Below, in pieces: positions 27,861-36,154 of a DNA stretch of 64,000 nucleotides (its first letter is position 1; every line of letters begins with the position of its first letter). The position numbers and the translations under genes are program-made. The notes under the pieces are model-generated. The model saw nothing but the letters and a program-made list of their open reading frames with translations, was not told the DNA's origin and made no database searches. The stretch is from Flavitalea plasmicola. Its GTDB lineage: Bacteria > Bacteroidota > Bacteroidia > Chitinophagales > Chitinophagaceae. Where the stretch lies: assembly GCF_030546645.1 (NCBI RefSeq), contig NZ_JAUOTO010000005.1, forward strand, positions 620,001-684,000, given 5' to 3'.

Positions 27861-28529
27861 CTAGAATAATTTTTTGAATCTGGTTTTTACCTCGTACTCT
27901 TTGGAAGAGACCGGGCAATAATTTTTGCCCAATTCTCCGTTCCATTCATTCCAGCACGTGAGGTCCCTCAATATGTCACTGTGAAAGTATTCTTCGCAGC
28001 TGCTGCTGCAAGGGCACTTAACGACCCTGTCGCCTTCCCGGAATTTATACCGGCACATGTGGCACCGGTTGCCTATTATCAGGTCTCCCCGTCTGACGAT
28101 CCGGATCGGGGCATTCCCAAACGTTTTCCAGGTGCTGAGCAGTCCGGTGAAGAATTGTTCCTCCATCAGCGGAAAAGGACGCCGCTCTGTCTGGGAAAAA
28201 AATTCCTTAGCCGGCAGGATACCGTTCCATGTAAATTCATGGCATTGAAGGCACGTATCGCCTGCAGAAAAATGGTTGCCCCAGCACCGCAGGTTGAACG
28301 CAGCATCGTCATGATAGGCTTGCTTGCATACCGGGCAGATCCTGACCAGGTCATTCTCCCGGAACAGATCGCGGCAAACCGGGCATTTTTTAACCCACCA
28401 ACCGGACCTGATAGTCGTTTTCAGGAGTGCCAGGTCCGGAAGGATATTATTTTTCCGGTCCTGGGCTATCTTCTCGCCGCTCCTAATCTCTTCCCTGAAC
28501 AATTGTACCAATACATCTTTTCTGAACAT
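27861..28529 (-). CDS. Tandem RING-like zinc-finger protein, putative E3
   Basis: The 222-residue protein has two similar zinc-binding modules. The first runs C49-x2-C52, C65-x2-C68, H73, C82 and C93-x2-C96; the second begins C156-x2-C159, then C172, C174, C178, H183, C192 and C205. Both share the pattern CxxC, CPxC, YH/FH and CW that I know from prokaryotic RING fingers. RING proteins act as E3 ligases by docking an E2, so this is the candidate E3. The first 45 residues are helical. It lies 7 bp ahead of the E1 gene. Zinc binding is well supported; the ligase role is inferred from context. Confidence 0.8.
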   Translation of the reverse strand: MFRKDVLVQLFREEIRSGEKIAQDRKNNILPDLALLKTTIRSGWWVKKCPVCRDLFRENDLVRICPVCKQAYHDDAAFNLRCWGNHFSAGDTCLQCHEFTWNGILPAKEFFSQTERRPFPLMEEQFFTGLLSTWKTFGNAPIRIVRRGDLIIGNRCHMCRYKFREGDRVVKCPCSSSCEEYFHSDILRDLTCWNEWNGELGKNYCPVSSKEYEVKTRFKKLF

Positions 28530-28560
28530 AGAGCAGATAATTGAATGAATGAAGCGAGGC

Positions 28561-29406
28561 TCATTGGCCCGGATCCTTACATAGCAATACGGGGATCGTG
28601 CTGCCCGCTGCCCCTTCCAATGCTATGGCATTTATGCCTGTCCGGAAAGCAAACGGGACATCATACCCCGCACCCAGCGCCCGATAGAAACCAGTAGCGA
28701 ACAAAATAGCCGCATGATCAGTGATCGCATTGTTCATCCCAATCACATACGGAACATGCCTGGCTATAACCGCAGCCTGTGGCGCGGAACAACAGGCATT
28801 GAGGATCACGCATTTTATCCTGCCGGAAAAAAGCCACAATAGATTATCCAGCGCATCCTCAGTCACCGGTCTGGCACATCCATTCCCATCTTCCAGTACA
28901 ATGCTATTTTCTGTCCCATGGCCTGCAAAATGCAGTATGTCTGCCTGTTCTGCCAGCATCGCCTGTTGAAGATCGGCAGGTGTGATGGCCCAACGGCTTT
29001 CCAGCACGTAGCGCTCCCGTTCCTTTGCTGCAGTAAGCGACTGTCCGATGGCCCTGAACTCCCGATCGACGCGGATCCTCACCTCGTCCGACGGCGCCGC
29101 GGCCAGGAAGAGTATTTTCAGCGGAAGGTTAGCGGCCAGGTTCTTTTCGTATGACTGCTCCCGTTCCGCCTCATCGATCAACGCGAGGACGGCGCTTCGT
29201 AGCCGGGCTTTGGACTGCGCCGCATCCTCATACCTGATGAGGCCCTGCCGGAATTGACGGCTTATATCCGCTAAAGAAGCTTTGTGCAACAGGATCTCAT
29301 TGGAATAATGATCCTCTCTGCGGGCAGAAAGATCGCTTAGTAGGCTCTCCAGCGCGTTTTCCAGCTGGTCTCTTTCGATCAGCCGGCGGATAGTATTATA
29401 TACCAT
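28561..29406 (-). CDS. CHAT caspase-like protease with N-terminal adaptor domain
   Basis: The 281-residue protein is built from an N-terminal helical domain (residues 1-85) of the effector-associated (EAD-type) sort and a CHAT protease domain (95-275). The catalytic dyad is present: H163 in HFAGHG and C205 in LNACCS. CHAT proteases are caspase relatives used in bacterial abortive defence, for example in CRISPR-linked gasdermin-type systems. The helical domain aligns by eye with the last 85 residues of the Roco GTPase, so the GTPase probably recruits and activates the protease. It lies 31 bp upstream of the RING gene. The substrate is unknown; no gasdermin gene is seen nearby. Confidence 0.9.
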   Translation of the reverse strand: MVYNTIRRLIERDQLENALESLLSDLSARREDHYSNEILLHKASLADISRQFRQGLIRYEDAAQSKARLRSAVLALIDEAEREQSYEKNLAANLPLKILFLAAAPSDEVRIRVDREFRAIGQSLTAAKERERYVLESRWAITPADLQQAMLAEQADILHFAGHGTENSIVLEDGNGCARPVTEDALDNLLWLFSGRIKCVILNACCSAPQAAVIARHVPYVIGMNNAITDHAAILFATGFYRALGAGYDVPFAFRTGINAIALEGAAGSTIPVLLCKDPGQ

Positions 29407-29531
29407 TGTAATTCAATGAATGTTTATGTTTTACAACTCCAATTCCGAAAATGTACAGATGTAAATAGTAGTATTGCAGAGAATATTGGGATCCAGGATT
29501 TGCAGCGATGGAGGCGTGCTCATGAAATATG

Positions 29532-30077
29532 CTACATAGGATTGTCCGGGTCCTTCTTTTCCCTGTTGTGTATTTTCCTTTCCGGATTCCCGAATTCTTT
29601 GATAAGGTCTGTTAATAATATTTTTAATTTCTGCTTTTCGACCTGTCCCATTTCCTTGGTAACCTCTTCTTTTTGTTCCGGGGGCTCTTTGCTCTCTCTC
29701 AGCGATGCTTCCAGATTTCTTCCGGGGGCTGTAGGCGGTGCGCCACGACCGGTAAACCCTTCAGTCCCGCACCGTCGCGCAAGGATTATCCTTTCCGCAT
29801 GGTAATGTTTCAGCTGCGCCCAGCATCTTGAGCACTGCAGGCTGCAAAAAGTAGTCACTACTCCTGTAAAGAGCAACAAGGGGGATTTACCGGCCAGTAT
29901 GACTGAACATTCGGATAATGTCTTTGCCTTAAATTGAAGCGACAGGCTATAGATAACCCATCCCGTTGCTGCCCATGACAATACCGTGCAGGTCAGAAGT
30001 GACGCCACAATTATATTGAACATCATTATTTGCCGGTCCAGCAATTCCAGCCCGCCGAAATCTGATTTTTTGCTCAC
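29532..30077 (-). CDS. Two-TM membrane protein of the conflict operon
   Basis: The 181-residue protein has two hydrophobic spans (about residues 19-41 and 60-80) and then a polar, charged C-terminal half that is probably cytoplasmic, with helical stretches near 130-165. Both spans and the Q-I/M-M-F start of the first resemble small two-helix modules in bacterial death/immunity operons, but I cannot name the family. It is the first gene of the minus-strand cluster, 125 bp before the CHAT gene, and could be a membrane anchor or pore-type effector. Its start at 30077 is the most upstream ATG in frame. It might also belong to a separate transcript. Confidence 0.6.
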   Translation of the reverse strand: MSKKSDFGGLELLDRQIMMFNIIVASLLTCTVLSWAATGWVIYSLSLQFKAKTLSECSVILAGKSPLLLFTGVVTTFCSLQCSRCWAQLKHYHAERIILARRCGTEGFTGRGAPPTAPGRNLEASLRESKEPPEQKEEVTKEMGQVEKQKLKILLTDLIKEFGNPERKIHNREKKDPDNPM

Positions 30078-30549
30078 AATTATTGACGATGTTTAGGCAA
30101 TAACCATCCGATATGCCACTCCAGGGCATTCCCGGGCGCTATAACACTCAGCACAGTACAAAGTACTATCCTGACCTGCCTGTTCAGGTGGTATCTGTGA
30201 ATATCATTTCCAGGACATAGAGGGATAGAAAGACGATAGAATGGAGTAAGGTATGTAAGAGCGGAATTTTAAAAGTGACCGGATGATGCGAAAGGACGAC
30301 CCCTAGACCCCTGCTATTGCTCATGACCGTTGTTTTAAAGTTTGATTGCTTCAATGGAAACACCAGGACAAGAAAATGGTACTAGCCTGTGCAGAAACAG
30401 GCATTCAGGAACCTGAGAGATTCCTCTGATCGGGGTAAACGTAGATCCCGGCTGAGACGCCGGGCCATATTATATAGTGAGGAAGCAGAAAAATTACCAG
30501 TGAGTTTTTGAAAAAATACACGAACCCCCTAAAAAAAAGGACGAATACT
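30078..30549. other. Intergenic region, probable promoter of the conflict operon
   Basis: No gene can be supported in these 472 bases. The region separates the end of the sigma factor gene from the start of the two-TM gene, both on the minus strand, so it should hold the promoter of the ubiquitin-like operon. A GC-rich hairpin lies at 30447-30464 (CCCGGC, loop TGAGAC, GCCGGG), about 85 bp after the sigma gene stop; it lacks a T-run in either direction. I saw no clear match to the Bacteroidota promoter consensus. Confidence 0.4.
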
Positions 30550-31089
30550 TTAAATGGACAAGCGGAGCTTTGATGGTGCTTCTTCCGGCAGAACCTCATT
30601 ATTATGCAGGGATGCGCGGATTCTTTCTTTTGCCGCCGCCCAGTGAAAGTATACTGCCTTTACACTTATCCCCATCATGGCCGAGGTCTCGGCCGCGGAT
30701 TTATTGGCCAGATAGTATGTAAAGGCCTCCCTGCATTGAGTGGGTAGCATATCTGCCTTACAAAGGAGCATCTGTACTAAAAGGTCTTCCAGCTGCTCGT
30801 TCTCTTTAATAGCAATTTCTTCGTCGGCAATATCCGAAAGGGCGTCCCCCACAAAAAATACAGCTTTACGTTTGTTTTCCTTGTTTAATGCCGACACTTT
30901 TTGCCGGGCAACGAGGTATAGAAAGTTTTTTACATGTTCATTGCTTATCAACTTCTTTTTATTCTTCCAAAGGGCAAAAAAGGCTTCTGCTGTCGCATCT
31001 TCCGCGTCCTCTTTCTCCAGCTGCCTGCGACAGTATAAATAGATCTTCGATTTATATTCATGATAAATTGTATCAAAGGCAGGGAGCAT
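30550..31089 (-). CDS. ECF-type RNA polymerase sigma factor
   Basis: The 179-residue protein has the sigma-70 region 2 layout (YHEYKSKIYLYCRRQL, then DAEDATAEAFFALWK near residue 30) and a region 4 helix-turn-helix (YLANKSAAETSAMMGIS near residue 130, followed by VKAVYFHWAAAKERIR). It matches the ECF sigma factors that in Bacteroidota pair with FecR anti-sigma factors and TonB receptors. The FecR gene starts 168 bp away on the opposite strand, so the two are divergently transcribed, not in the common sigma-fecR order. It probably directs transcription of the fecR/susC genes. Confidence 0.9.
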   Translation of the reverse strand: MLPAFDTIYHEYKSKIYLYCRRQLEKEDAEDATAEAFFALWKNKKKLISNEHVKNFLYLVARQKVSALNKENKRKAVFFVGDALSDIADEEIAIKENEQLEDLLVQMLLCKADMLPTQCREAFTYYLANKSAAETSAMMGISVKAVYFHWAAAKERIRASLHNNEVLPEEAPSKLRLSI

Positions 31090-31256
31090 GCTGATTATTA
31101 AGGTGTGGTAAATTGAAAACCTTTCATCGGGATCCAGTGGGGTGTGCCACGGAACTTTAACGTAAATTATTTCCCGGTGCCGGCAGTTCTTTTCTTAATA
31201 TGATGTGTTTCAATACCGCTTTTCCCCGACCAAGCTTATAACATCAACTAACCTGC

Positions 31257-32384
31257 ATGCCCGACCAATCACGGATTTCCCAACTGAAGATGCTGCTAGA
31301 AAGAGATGACGAGGTCATTCTTGGAAAAATGGATGATAAGATCAAAGAGAATGAAAGGCAACAGGTAAAGGCGCCCCCCAGGACCCGCATGACCAGGCTG
31401 TTCAGGGGCGCTGCTGTTATTGTACTTGTCGCAGCGATACCCTATACAGTGTATAAATTTTCTATTTCATCTGCTGCACCGGGTGAAGATGCGCTCAGAA
31501 TTTGCAATTTTGGGAATATGCCTGTCGGTGACACCTCGGTATATCCATCCGTTTTTGCCTGCCTCACCACTTTTGGTGACAAGAAGGTCCGATTGGACCA
31601 GGTGCCTGTGGGTGATTCGATTGAAAAAGACGGATGGGTCATAAAGAAAACGGACTTGCATGTTCTGACTTACATTGGTTGTAATTGTTCAACCTCAGGA
31701 TTTGCGCCACCAGGTTCGGGCTATCATAGTATCTCCGTTCCATATGCCGAGTCCTGGCATGTACATCTGCCCGATGGTTCGGAAGTGGATCTTGGCCCGG
31801 GGTCGAGGCTTTCCTATATGTTGGATTTCCCGAAGGACATGCCTCCACAAAGAGTAGCTACGCTGGAGGGGGAGGCTTTTTTTGATATTGCGAAGGATGC
31901 CTACCGTCCATTTGCCGTCAGGACGGCGACAGGCGTCACTACTGTTCTGGGCACCCGCTTTGCCCTGCGGGATTATGCCAGGCAAGGTGGCTTGCAGGCA
32001 ACCCTGATGTCCGGAGCCATCCGGGTATATTATGGGGGTAAGTCGATGTCTATGGGACCAGGTGTGGAGGCATGGATCAATAGAAATAATATAGAGAATT
32101 GTACGGTAGAGCACGTGGATACATTGGCGTCATTAGCCTGGCGATCACCCTATTTCAATTTCACCAGCAAGGATATTGAGCAGATAATGGATGAGATAGC
32201 TGGATGGTATGGAATAAGAGAGATCTGCTTCGACAATGTGCTGGACCCGATCGCTCCCGGAGCGCTGGGCGGGGGGCATGTAAGCAAAGATCTGCCGCTA
32301 GGGATGTTGCTACACCTCTTGGAATCGGGCAAAATACATTTGAGCACGGAAGGAAGAAAGATCATTATCAGGCAAGACCATTAA
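31257..32384 (+). CDS. FecR-family anti-sigma factor
   Basis: The 375-residue protein has a short cytoplasmic N-terminus, one membrane span (about residues 46-64) and a periplasmic FecR domain, visible from HVHLPDGSEVDLGPGSRLSY (about residue 166) and LEGEAFFDIAKD (about 206) through LGTRFALRDY. A C-terminal DUF4974-type domain (FTSKDIEQIMDEIAGWYG) ends the protein. It should sense the state of the outer-membrane receptor and hold or release the ECF sigma factor encoded divergently. The receptor gene follows after 5 bp. Between the span and the FecR domain lies an insert of about 90 residues with several Cys, which is not usual. Confidence 0.92.
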   Translation: MPDQSRISQLKMLLERDDEVILGKMDDKIKENERQQVKAPPRTRMTRLFRGAAVIVLVAAIPYTVYKFSISSAAPGEDALRICNFGNMPVGDTSVYPSVFACLTTFGDKKVRLDQVPVGDSIEKDGWVIKKTDLHVLTYIGCNCSTSGFAPPGSGYHSISVPYAESWHVHLPDGSEVDLGPGSRLSYMLDFPKDMPPQRVATLEGEAFFDIAKDAYRPFAVRTATGVTTVLGTRFALRDYARQGGLQATLMSGAIRVYYGGKSMSMGPGVEAWINRNNIENCTVEHVDTLASLAWRSPYFNFTSKDIEQIMDEIAGWYGIREICFDNVLDPIAPGALGGGHVSKDLPLGMLLHLLESGKIHLSTEGRKIIIRQDH

Positions 32385-32389
32385 ACAAT

Positions 32390-35300
32390 ATGAAGGTCCA
32401 GGCTCATATCATCCCGGTATTTATTATCCTCAACCTGGTGTGCGGGGATGTCTGCGGACAATCGAAGTTCCACCAATCGATTATCATTCCAGACAGGGCC
32501 ATAACAGTCGGGGATTTACTGAATGTTATCGAGAAATCTACAGGCTTGTGCATACATTATGAGGATGGTACCCTGGATCCGCGCCGCAGGCTGACGGCTG
32601 GCTATAAAACACTGTCTCTTGAAAAGGCATTAGGCCTGTTATTCAACGACCGGGAAGTACAATATTCGATCCTGGGTAGTACCATCTGGATCGAAAGAAA
32701 ACAGAACCTACCTGTCAGATATACAAGCCATTCGTTCCAGGTGATGGTCGTAGACGACGATGATGAGGTGCTGCCTGGCGCCAGCCTGCAATTGAAGGGC
32801 AATGGTCAGATATTCAAAACGGGCGCTGATGGGATAGCCGAAGTAGAGATCATAAAATTACCCGATACATTACTTTATACTGCTGTTGGCAGGGAGATGG
32901 GGACTATTTCAATTGAGGGGTATCAACCCATGCGGATAAAGATGCGGCACAGGAGCGAGCCGCTCCTGGAGACGGTGGTAACCGTAATTGATGATGGTTA
33001 TATAAAGGCGCGGCCGGAAGTTGCCATGACAAAGATGGATCGTATAATACTGGCGGACCAGCCTTCATCAAACATACTTTCGGCATTGGGAGGACAAATA
33101 CCTGGTTTACTTGTCACCCGATCCAGTGGCGTGCATGGCGCCTCCATGAATATTGTCCTCAGGGGTAGGACTTCGATCCTCAATGGCACCAGTCCGCTGT
33201 TTATGATAGATGGAATTCCTTTTGCTGCCGGTAACCAATCGGTCTCCAATATTACCACAGGTAATGCGGCCGGATCTCTCAATCCATTCTCCTTCCTGCT
33301 GACAGATGACATAGAAAGCGTTGAAGTGCTGAAAGATGCAGATGCAACGGCCATTTATGGCTCACGTGGTGCCAACGGCGTAGTCCTTTTTAAAACCAGG
33401 CATAGTGTGTCAAATAAACCGTCATTAAAGCTGGAGATGTCAAATGGTTTTTCTGCGGTGACTACACGCCCTTCTTTAATGAATACAAAGCAATACACTG
33501 CCATGCGGCTGGAAGCTTTACGGACGGATGGCCTGGAGCCCGACGCCATACACGCACCGGAGCTGATGCACTGGGACACCACCCGTAATACGGATTTTGG
33601 TAAATATTTTATTGGAGGTGTGGGGCGTAATACAAATCTGCAGGTATCCCGGACAGGAGGCAACGATCGGATGAACTATTTCTTAGGATGTCATGGTCTG
33701 TGGGAAACGGACGTATTCCCCACCCATCCGGCGCACGATGTATTTTCCACGACAGGGAATTTTAATTACCGATCGGGGGGCGGAAGCCTGAGTGTCAGGG
33801 TCAACGGATTGTTCGGGTTAGATGAGAACCGCCAATATATTACGGATATCACCCGCCTTCAGTTCCTGGCTCCCAACGCGCCTTCTCTGCAGTCAAAAGA
33901 TGGTGAGATCGCATGGAGTGAAGGAGGTCTGACTTTTGACAATCCGCTGTCGTATATCAACAATCCTTATAAGGCCCGATCCTTCAATTGCCTTGCATCG
34001 GCCAACATTGTCTACCGGGCAGGCAGCAATTTTTTTGTGACGAATAATGTGGGCTATAGCAGTGTGCGTGTACATGAGAATAGCAAAATACCTGCCTGGA
34101 CACTACCGCCGCCTGGCGATTCCATCGACCGTAATTATTTTGCCTCCTCAGGCTATAAGAGCTGGATCGTGGAACCTCACCTGGAATATCGCAGGCATAC
34201 CGGCCCATGGCAGATCGGCGTACTTGCCGGCGGCTCCTGGCAGGGCTTGTACAGTGATGTCTATGTTTTTTCAAATATAGGTTTTTCAATTCGTGAATTA
34301 ACCAATGAACTGCATGGAGCAGTGTTCACAAAGCTCAATCTGGAATGGAAAGAAAAATTTTCGCTCCGACTCACTGGCAGAAGGGATGGCAACGCCCGTT
34401 TCAGCCAGGGAATGCAATTTGGTAATTTCGGAGCTGTTGCCCTGGCATGGACTTTTTCAGCAGAACCTTTTGTCCGGCGGAACCTGCCTTTTATCAGCTT
34501 TGGCAGATGGAGGACCAGCTATGGCGTGACGGGTAACGACCAGTTGGGAGAGGGATATCGCTCTGGAAATTCCCTGGCTCCCATACAGAAGGTGAATGGT
34601 GGCATCACCTGGGAAAGTGTTGTCAAGAAGGAAATAGCACTGGACCTGGCGTTTTCTGATAACAGGTGTACTTTGACGGCGGCCTGGTACCGTAATCACA
34701 GCTTAAATCAATTGTTACCTGAAATGTACCCCGCGATAGGCCCGATGATATATAGCAATCATCCCATCGTCGTGCAGAATAGTGGTTGGGAATTCACCGT
34801 AACGTCAAGAACCATCGACAATAAGCATTTCAAATGGATCACATCCGTCAATGCCAGCTTCCCCGTAAACAAACTGATGGCCTTCCCGGACCTGGCCAGT
34901 TCTCCATTCAGTTGGAACCTGGCTGTTGGCCATTCTCTTACAAATTTCAACGCATTACGTTATCTGGGTGTCGACAGACAAACGGGTGTTTTCCAATTTA
35001 GTGATAAGAACGGCGATGGCAAGCTGACGGCTGCCGACCGGGAAATTGCCGGGAACCTGGACCCTGTTGCCTTTGGTGGGCTGGTCAATACGTTGGTATG
35101 GCATGGCTTCCGACTTTCAACCACAGTAGAATGGAGAATACAGCAGGGCATCAATTACCAGGCAACCTTGTATGCCCATAACCCGCCAGGCTCCATATCA
35201 TCCGGTCTATACAGCAATCAAACGACTGATATGTTGAATGTGTGGCGCCAGTCGGGTGACGCGGCCCGCTACCAGCGCCAGACGACGCGGATCACTTCCA

Positions 35301-35566
35301 TCGCGGGACAGGCCATTAACTATTACCTGGCGTCCAGCGCCATGCTGACCAACGCCTCTTATGCGAGACTGAAGTCTGTGTACTTGTCTTACCAGTTGCC
35401 GAAAGCACTGGTGCATAGGATGCCTTTTGCAGAGGTGAAATGCTTCTTACAGGGCGAAAATATGCTGACCCTGACACCTTACAGCAATGCCGACCCGGAG
35501 ATCCAGAATATATTGATCTTACCTCCTTTAAAGACATTCGTCGCCGGCGTCCAGATGAGCTGGTAG
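32390..35566 (+). CDS. SusC/RagA-family TonB-linked outer-membrane receptor
   Basis: The 1058-residue receptor starts at ATG 32390 with a signal peptide, then a secretin/TonB short N-terminal (STN) domain that interacts with FecR, a carboxypeptidase-regulatory-like fold, the plug (VEVLKDADATAIYGSRGANG, near residue 330) and a 22-stranded barrel ending in an aromatic Trp. It imports a ligand, using TonB energy, and signals through FecR. No susD gene follows; the next gene is convergent and unrelated. SusC without SusD is uncommon for glycan import and suggests a different ligand such as a siderophore or peptide. The frame is open upstream into fecR, but that part overlaps fecR out of phase. 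Confidence 0.93.
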   Translation: MKVQAHIIPVFIILNLVCGDVCGQSKFHQSIIIPDRAITVGDLLNVIEKSTGLCIHYEDGTLDPRRRLTAGYKTLSLEKALGLLFNDREVQYSILGSTIWIERKQNLPVRYTSHSFQVMVVDDDDEVLPGASLQLKGNGQIFKTGADGIAEVEIIKLPDTLLYTAVGREMGTISIEGYQPMRIKMRHRSEPLLETVVTVIDDGYIKARPEVAMTKMDRIILADQPSSNILSALGGQIPGLLVTRSSGVHGASMNIVLRGRTSILNGTSPLFMIDGIPFAAGNQSVSNITTGNAAGSLNPFSFLLTDDIESVEVLKDADATAIYGSRGANGVVLFKTRHSVSNKPSLKLEMSNGFSAVTTRPSLMNTKQYTAMRLEALRTDGLEPDAIHAPELMHWDTTRNTDFGKYFIGGVGRNTNLQVSRTGGNDRMNYFLGCHGLWETDVFPTHPAHDVFSTTGNFNYRSGGGSLSVRVNGLFGLDENRQYITDITRLQFLAPNAPSLQSKDGEIAWSEGGLTFDNPLSYINNPYKARSFNCLASANIVYRAGSNFFVTNNVGYSSVRVHENSKIPAWTLPPPGDSIDRNYFASSGYKSWIVEPHLEYRRHTGPWQIGVLAGGSWQGLYSDVYVFSNIGFSIRELTNELHGAVFTKLNLEWKEKFSLRLTGRRDGNARFSQGMQFGNFGAVALAWTFSAEPFVRRNLPFISFGRWRTSYGVTGNDQLGEGYRSGNSLAPIQKVNGGITWESVVKKEIALDLAFSDNRCTLTAAWYRNHSLNQLLPEMYPAIGPMIYSNHPIVVQNSGWEFTVTSRTIDNKHFKWITSVNASFPVNKLMAFPDLASSPFSWNLAVGHSLTNFNALRYLGVDRQTGVFQFSDKNGDGKLTAADREIAGNLDPVAFGGLVNTLVWHGFRLSTTVEWRIQQGINYQATLYAHNPPGSISSGLYSNQTTDMLNVWRQSGDAARYQRQTTRITSIAGQAINYYLASSAMLTNASYARLKSVYLSYQLPKALVHRMPFAEVKCFLQGENMLTLTPYSNADPEIQNILILPPLKTFVAGVQMSW

Positions 35567-35569
35567 TAA

Positions 35570-35953
35570 CTACTCCATAAAATCATCCAGCTCCCTCCTT
35601 TGCTTCTTCGTCGGCCTGCCGATCTTGCTTTGCCGTTTGCCTGTATTGAAACTGGCAGACTGGAACTGCAGGCGTTCGATCTCTTCGGCAGGGGTAATAT
35701 CGATGTAATAGTTGATGGCCTCGGAATATTGCAGCCGGTGGTCCAGGAGCCCCGTGACTTTGATGCGCCAGCGCTTATGTTCCGTCTTCACCTCGTACTC
35801 GTCGCCGACACTGACGGACTTGGAGGCTTTGGCGGCATCCCCATTGTATTTTACTTTTCCTTTGCCGCATGCGTCCGTCGCCTCCGCCCGGGTCTTGAAC
35901 AGGCGGATGGACCAAAGGTATTTGTCCAGTCTGAGCTTTTCTTTTTCAGGCAT
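35570..35953 (-). CDS. S4-domain RNA-binding protein (Hsp15-like)
   Basis: The 127-residue protein has an S4 RNA-binding domain (RLDKYLWSIRLFKTRAEATD, then GKVKYNGDAAKASKSVSVGDEYEV) followed by a basic C-terminal tail with GRPTKKQRRELDDF. This matches the heat-shock protein 15/YrfH type, which binds stalled 50S subunits carrying nascent chains. The start ATG at 35953 is chosen because the family begins just before the S4 domain; the frame continues upstream to 36118 without similarity. It is convergent with the susC gene, with only 3 bp between the stops. Confidence 0.9.
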   Translation of the reverse strand: MPEKEKLRLDKYLWSIRLFKTRAEATDACGKGKVKYNGDAAKASKSVSVGDEYEVKTEHKRWRIKVTGLLDHRLQYSEAINYYIDITPAEEIERLQFQSASFNTGKRQSKIGRPTKKQRRELDDFME

Positions 35954-36154
35954 AGTCTTAAAATGGGCGTTGGGCGCCCGGGAGGCAAATTTACGAAGAA
36001 ATTGTGCTTGCGGCAGTTGGGATAAAATGGGTGTTTTTCCCCTATCGTTTCGGTTGAGGCAAAATTGGGTGTTTTCCCCGTTGTTTGCTCTGCAGGTATT
36101 GAGTAATTTGCTTTGCAAGTCATTTTTATGAAGTAATCAATTAAATCTTATAGT

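Larger units (their letters stand above)
18601..30077 (-). other. Gene cluster: ubiquitin-like conjugation conflict system, nine genes
   Basis: Nine minus-strand genes run from 30077 down to 18601: two-TM protein, CHAT protease, tandem RING-like protein, E1, Ubl-Roco GTPase, deoxyribosyltransferase/TIR-like protein, Ubl-E2, JAB protease, AAA ATPase. From the RING gene onwards the spacings are 7, 1, 6 and 9 bp and then overlaps of 4 and 8 bp, so these seven are surely one transcript. The CHAT gene is 31 bp upstream and the two-TM gene a further 125 bp. E1, E2 and JAB active-site residues are all present. Immunity or regulated cell-death function is inference from the CHAT, Roco and deoxyribosyltransferase/TIR-like parts. 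Confidence 0.85.

Noticed and set aside
30411-30464. Stretch with CCTGAGAG, CTGATCGGGGTAA and GTAGATCCC that recalls the TPP riboswitch core
   Set aside because: The order and spacing of the conserved parts do not fit, the 5' half of the motif is missing, and no thiamine gene is near.
30447-30464. GC-rich hairpin as terminator of the sigma factor gene
   Set aside because: No T-run follows in either direction and it lies 85 bp away from the stop; kept only as a note in the intergenic entry.
32204-32389. Upstream extension of the SusC reading frame
   Set aside because: It overlaps fecR in another frame and lacks a signal peptide; ATG 32390 gives a proper one.
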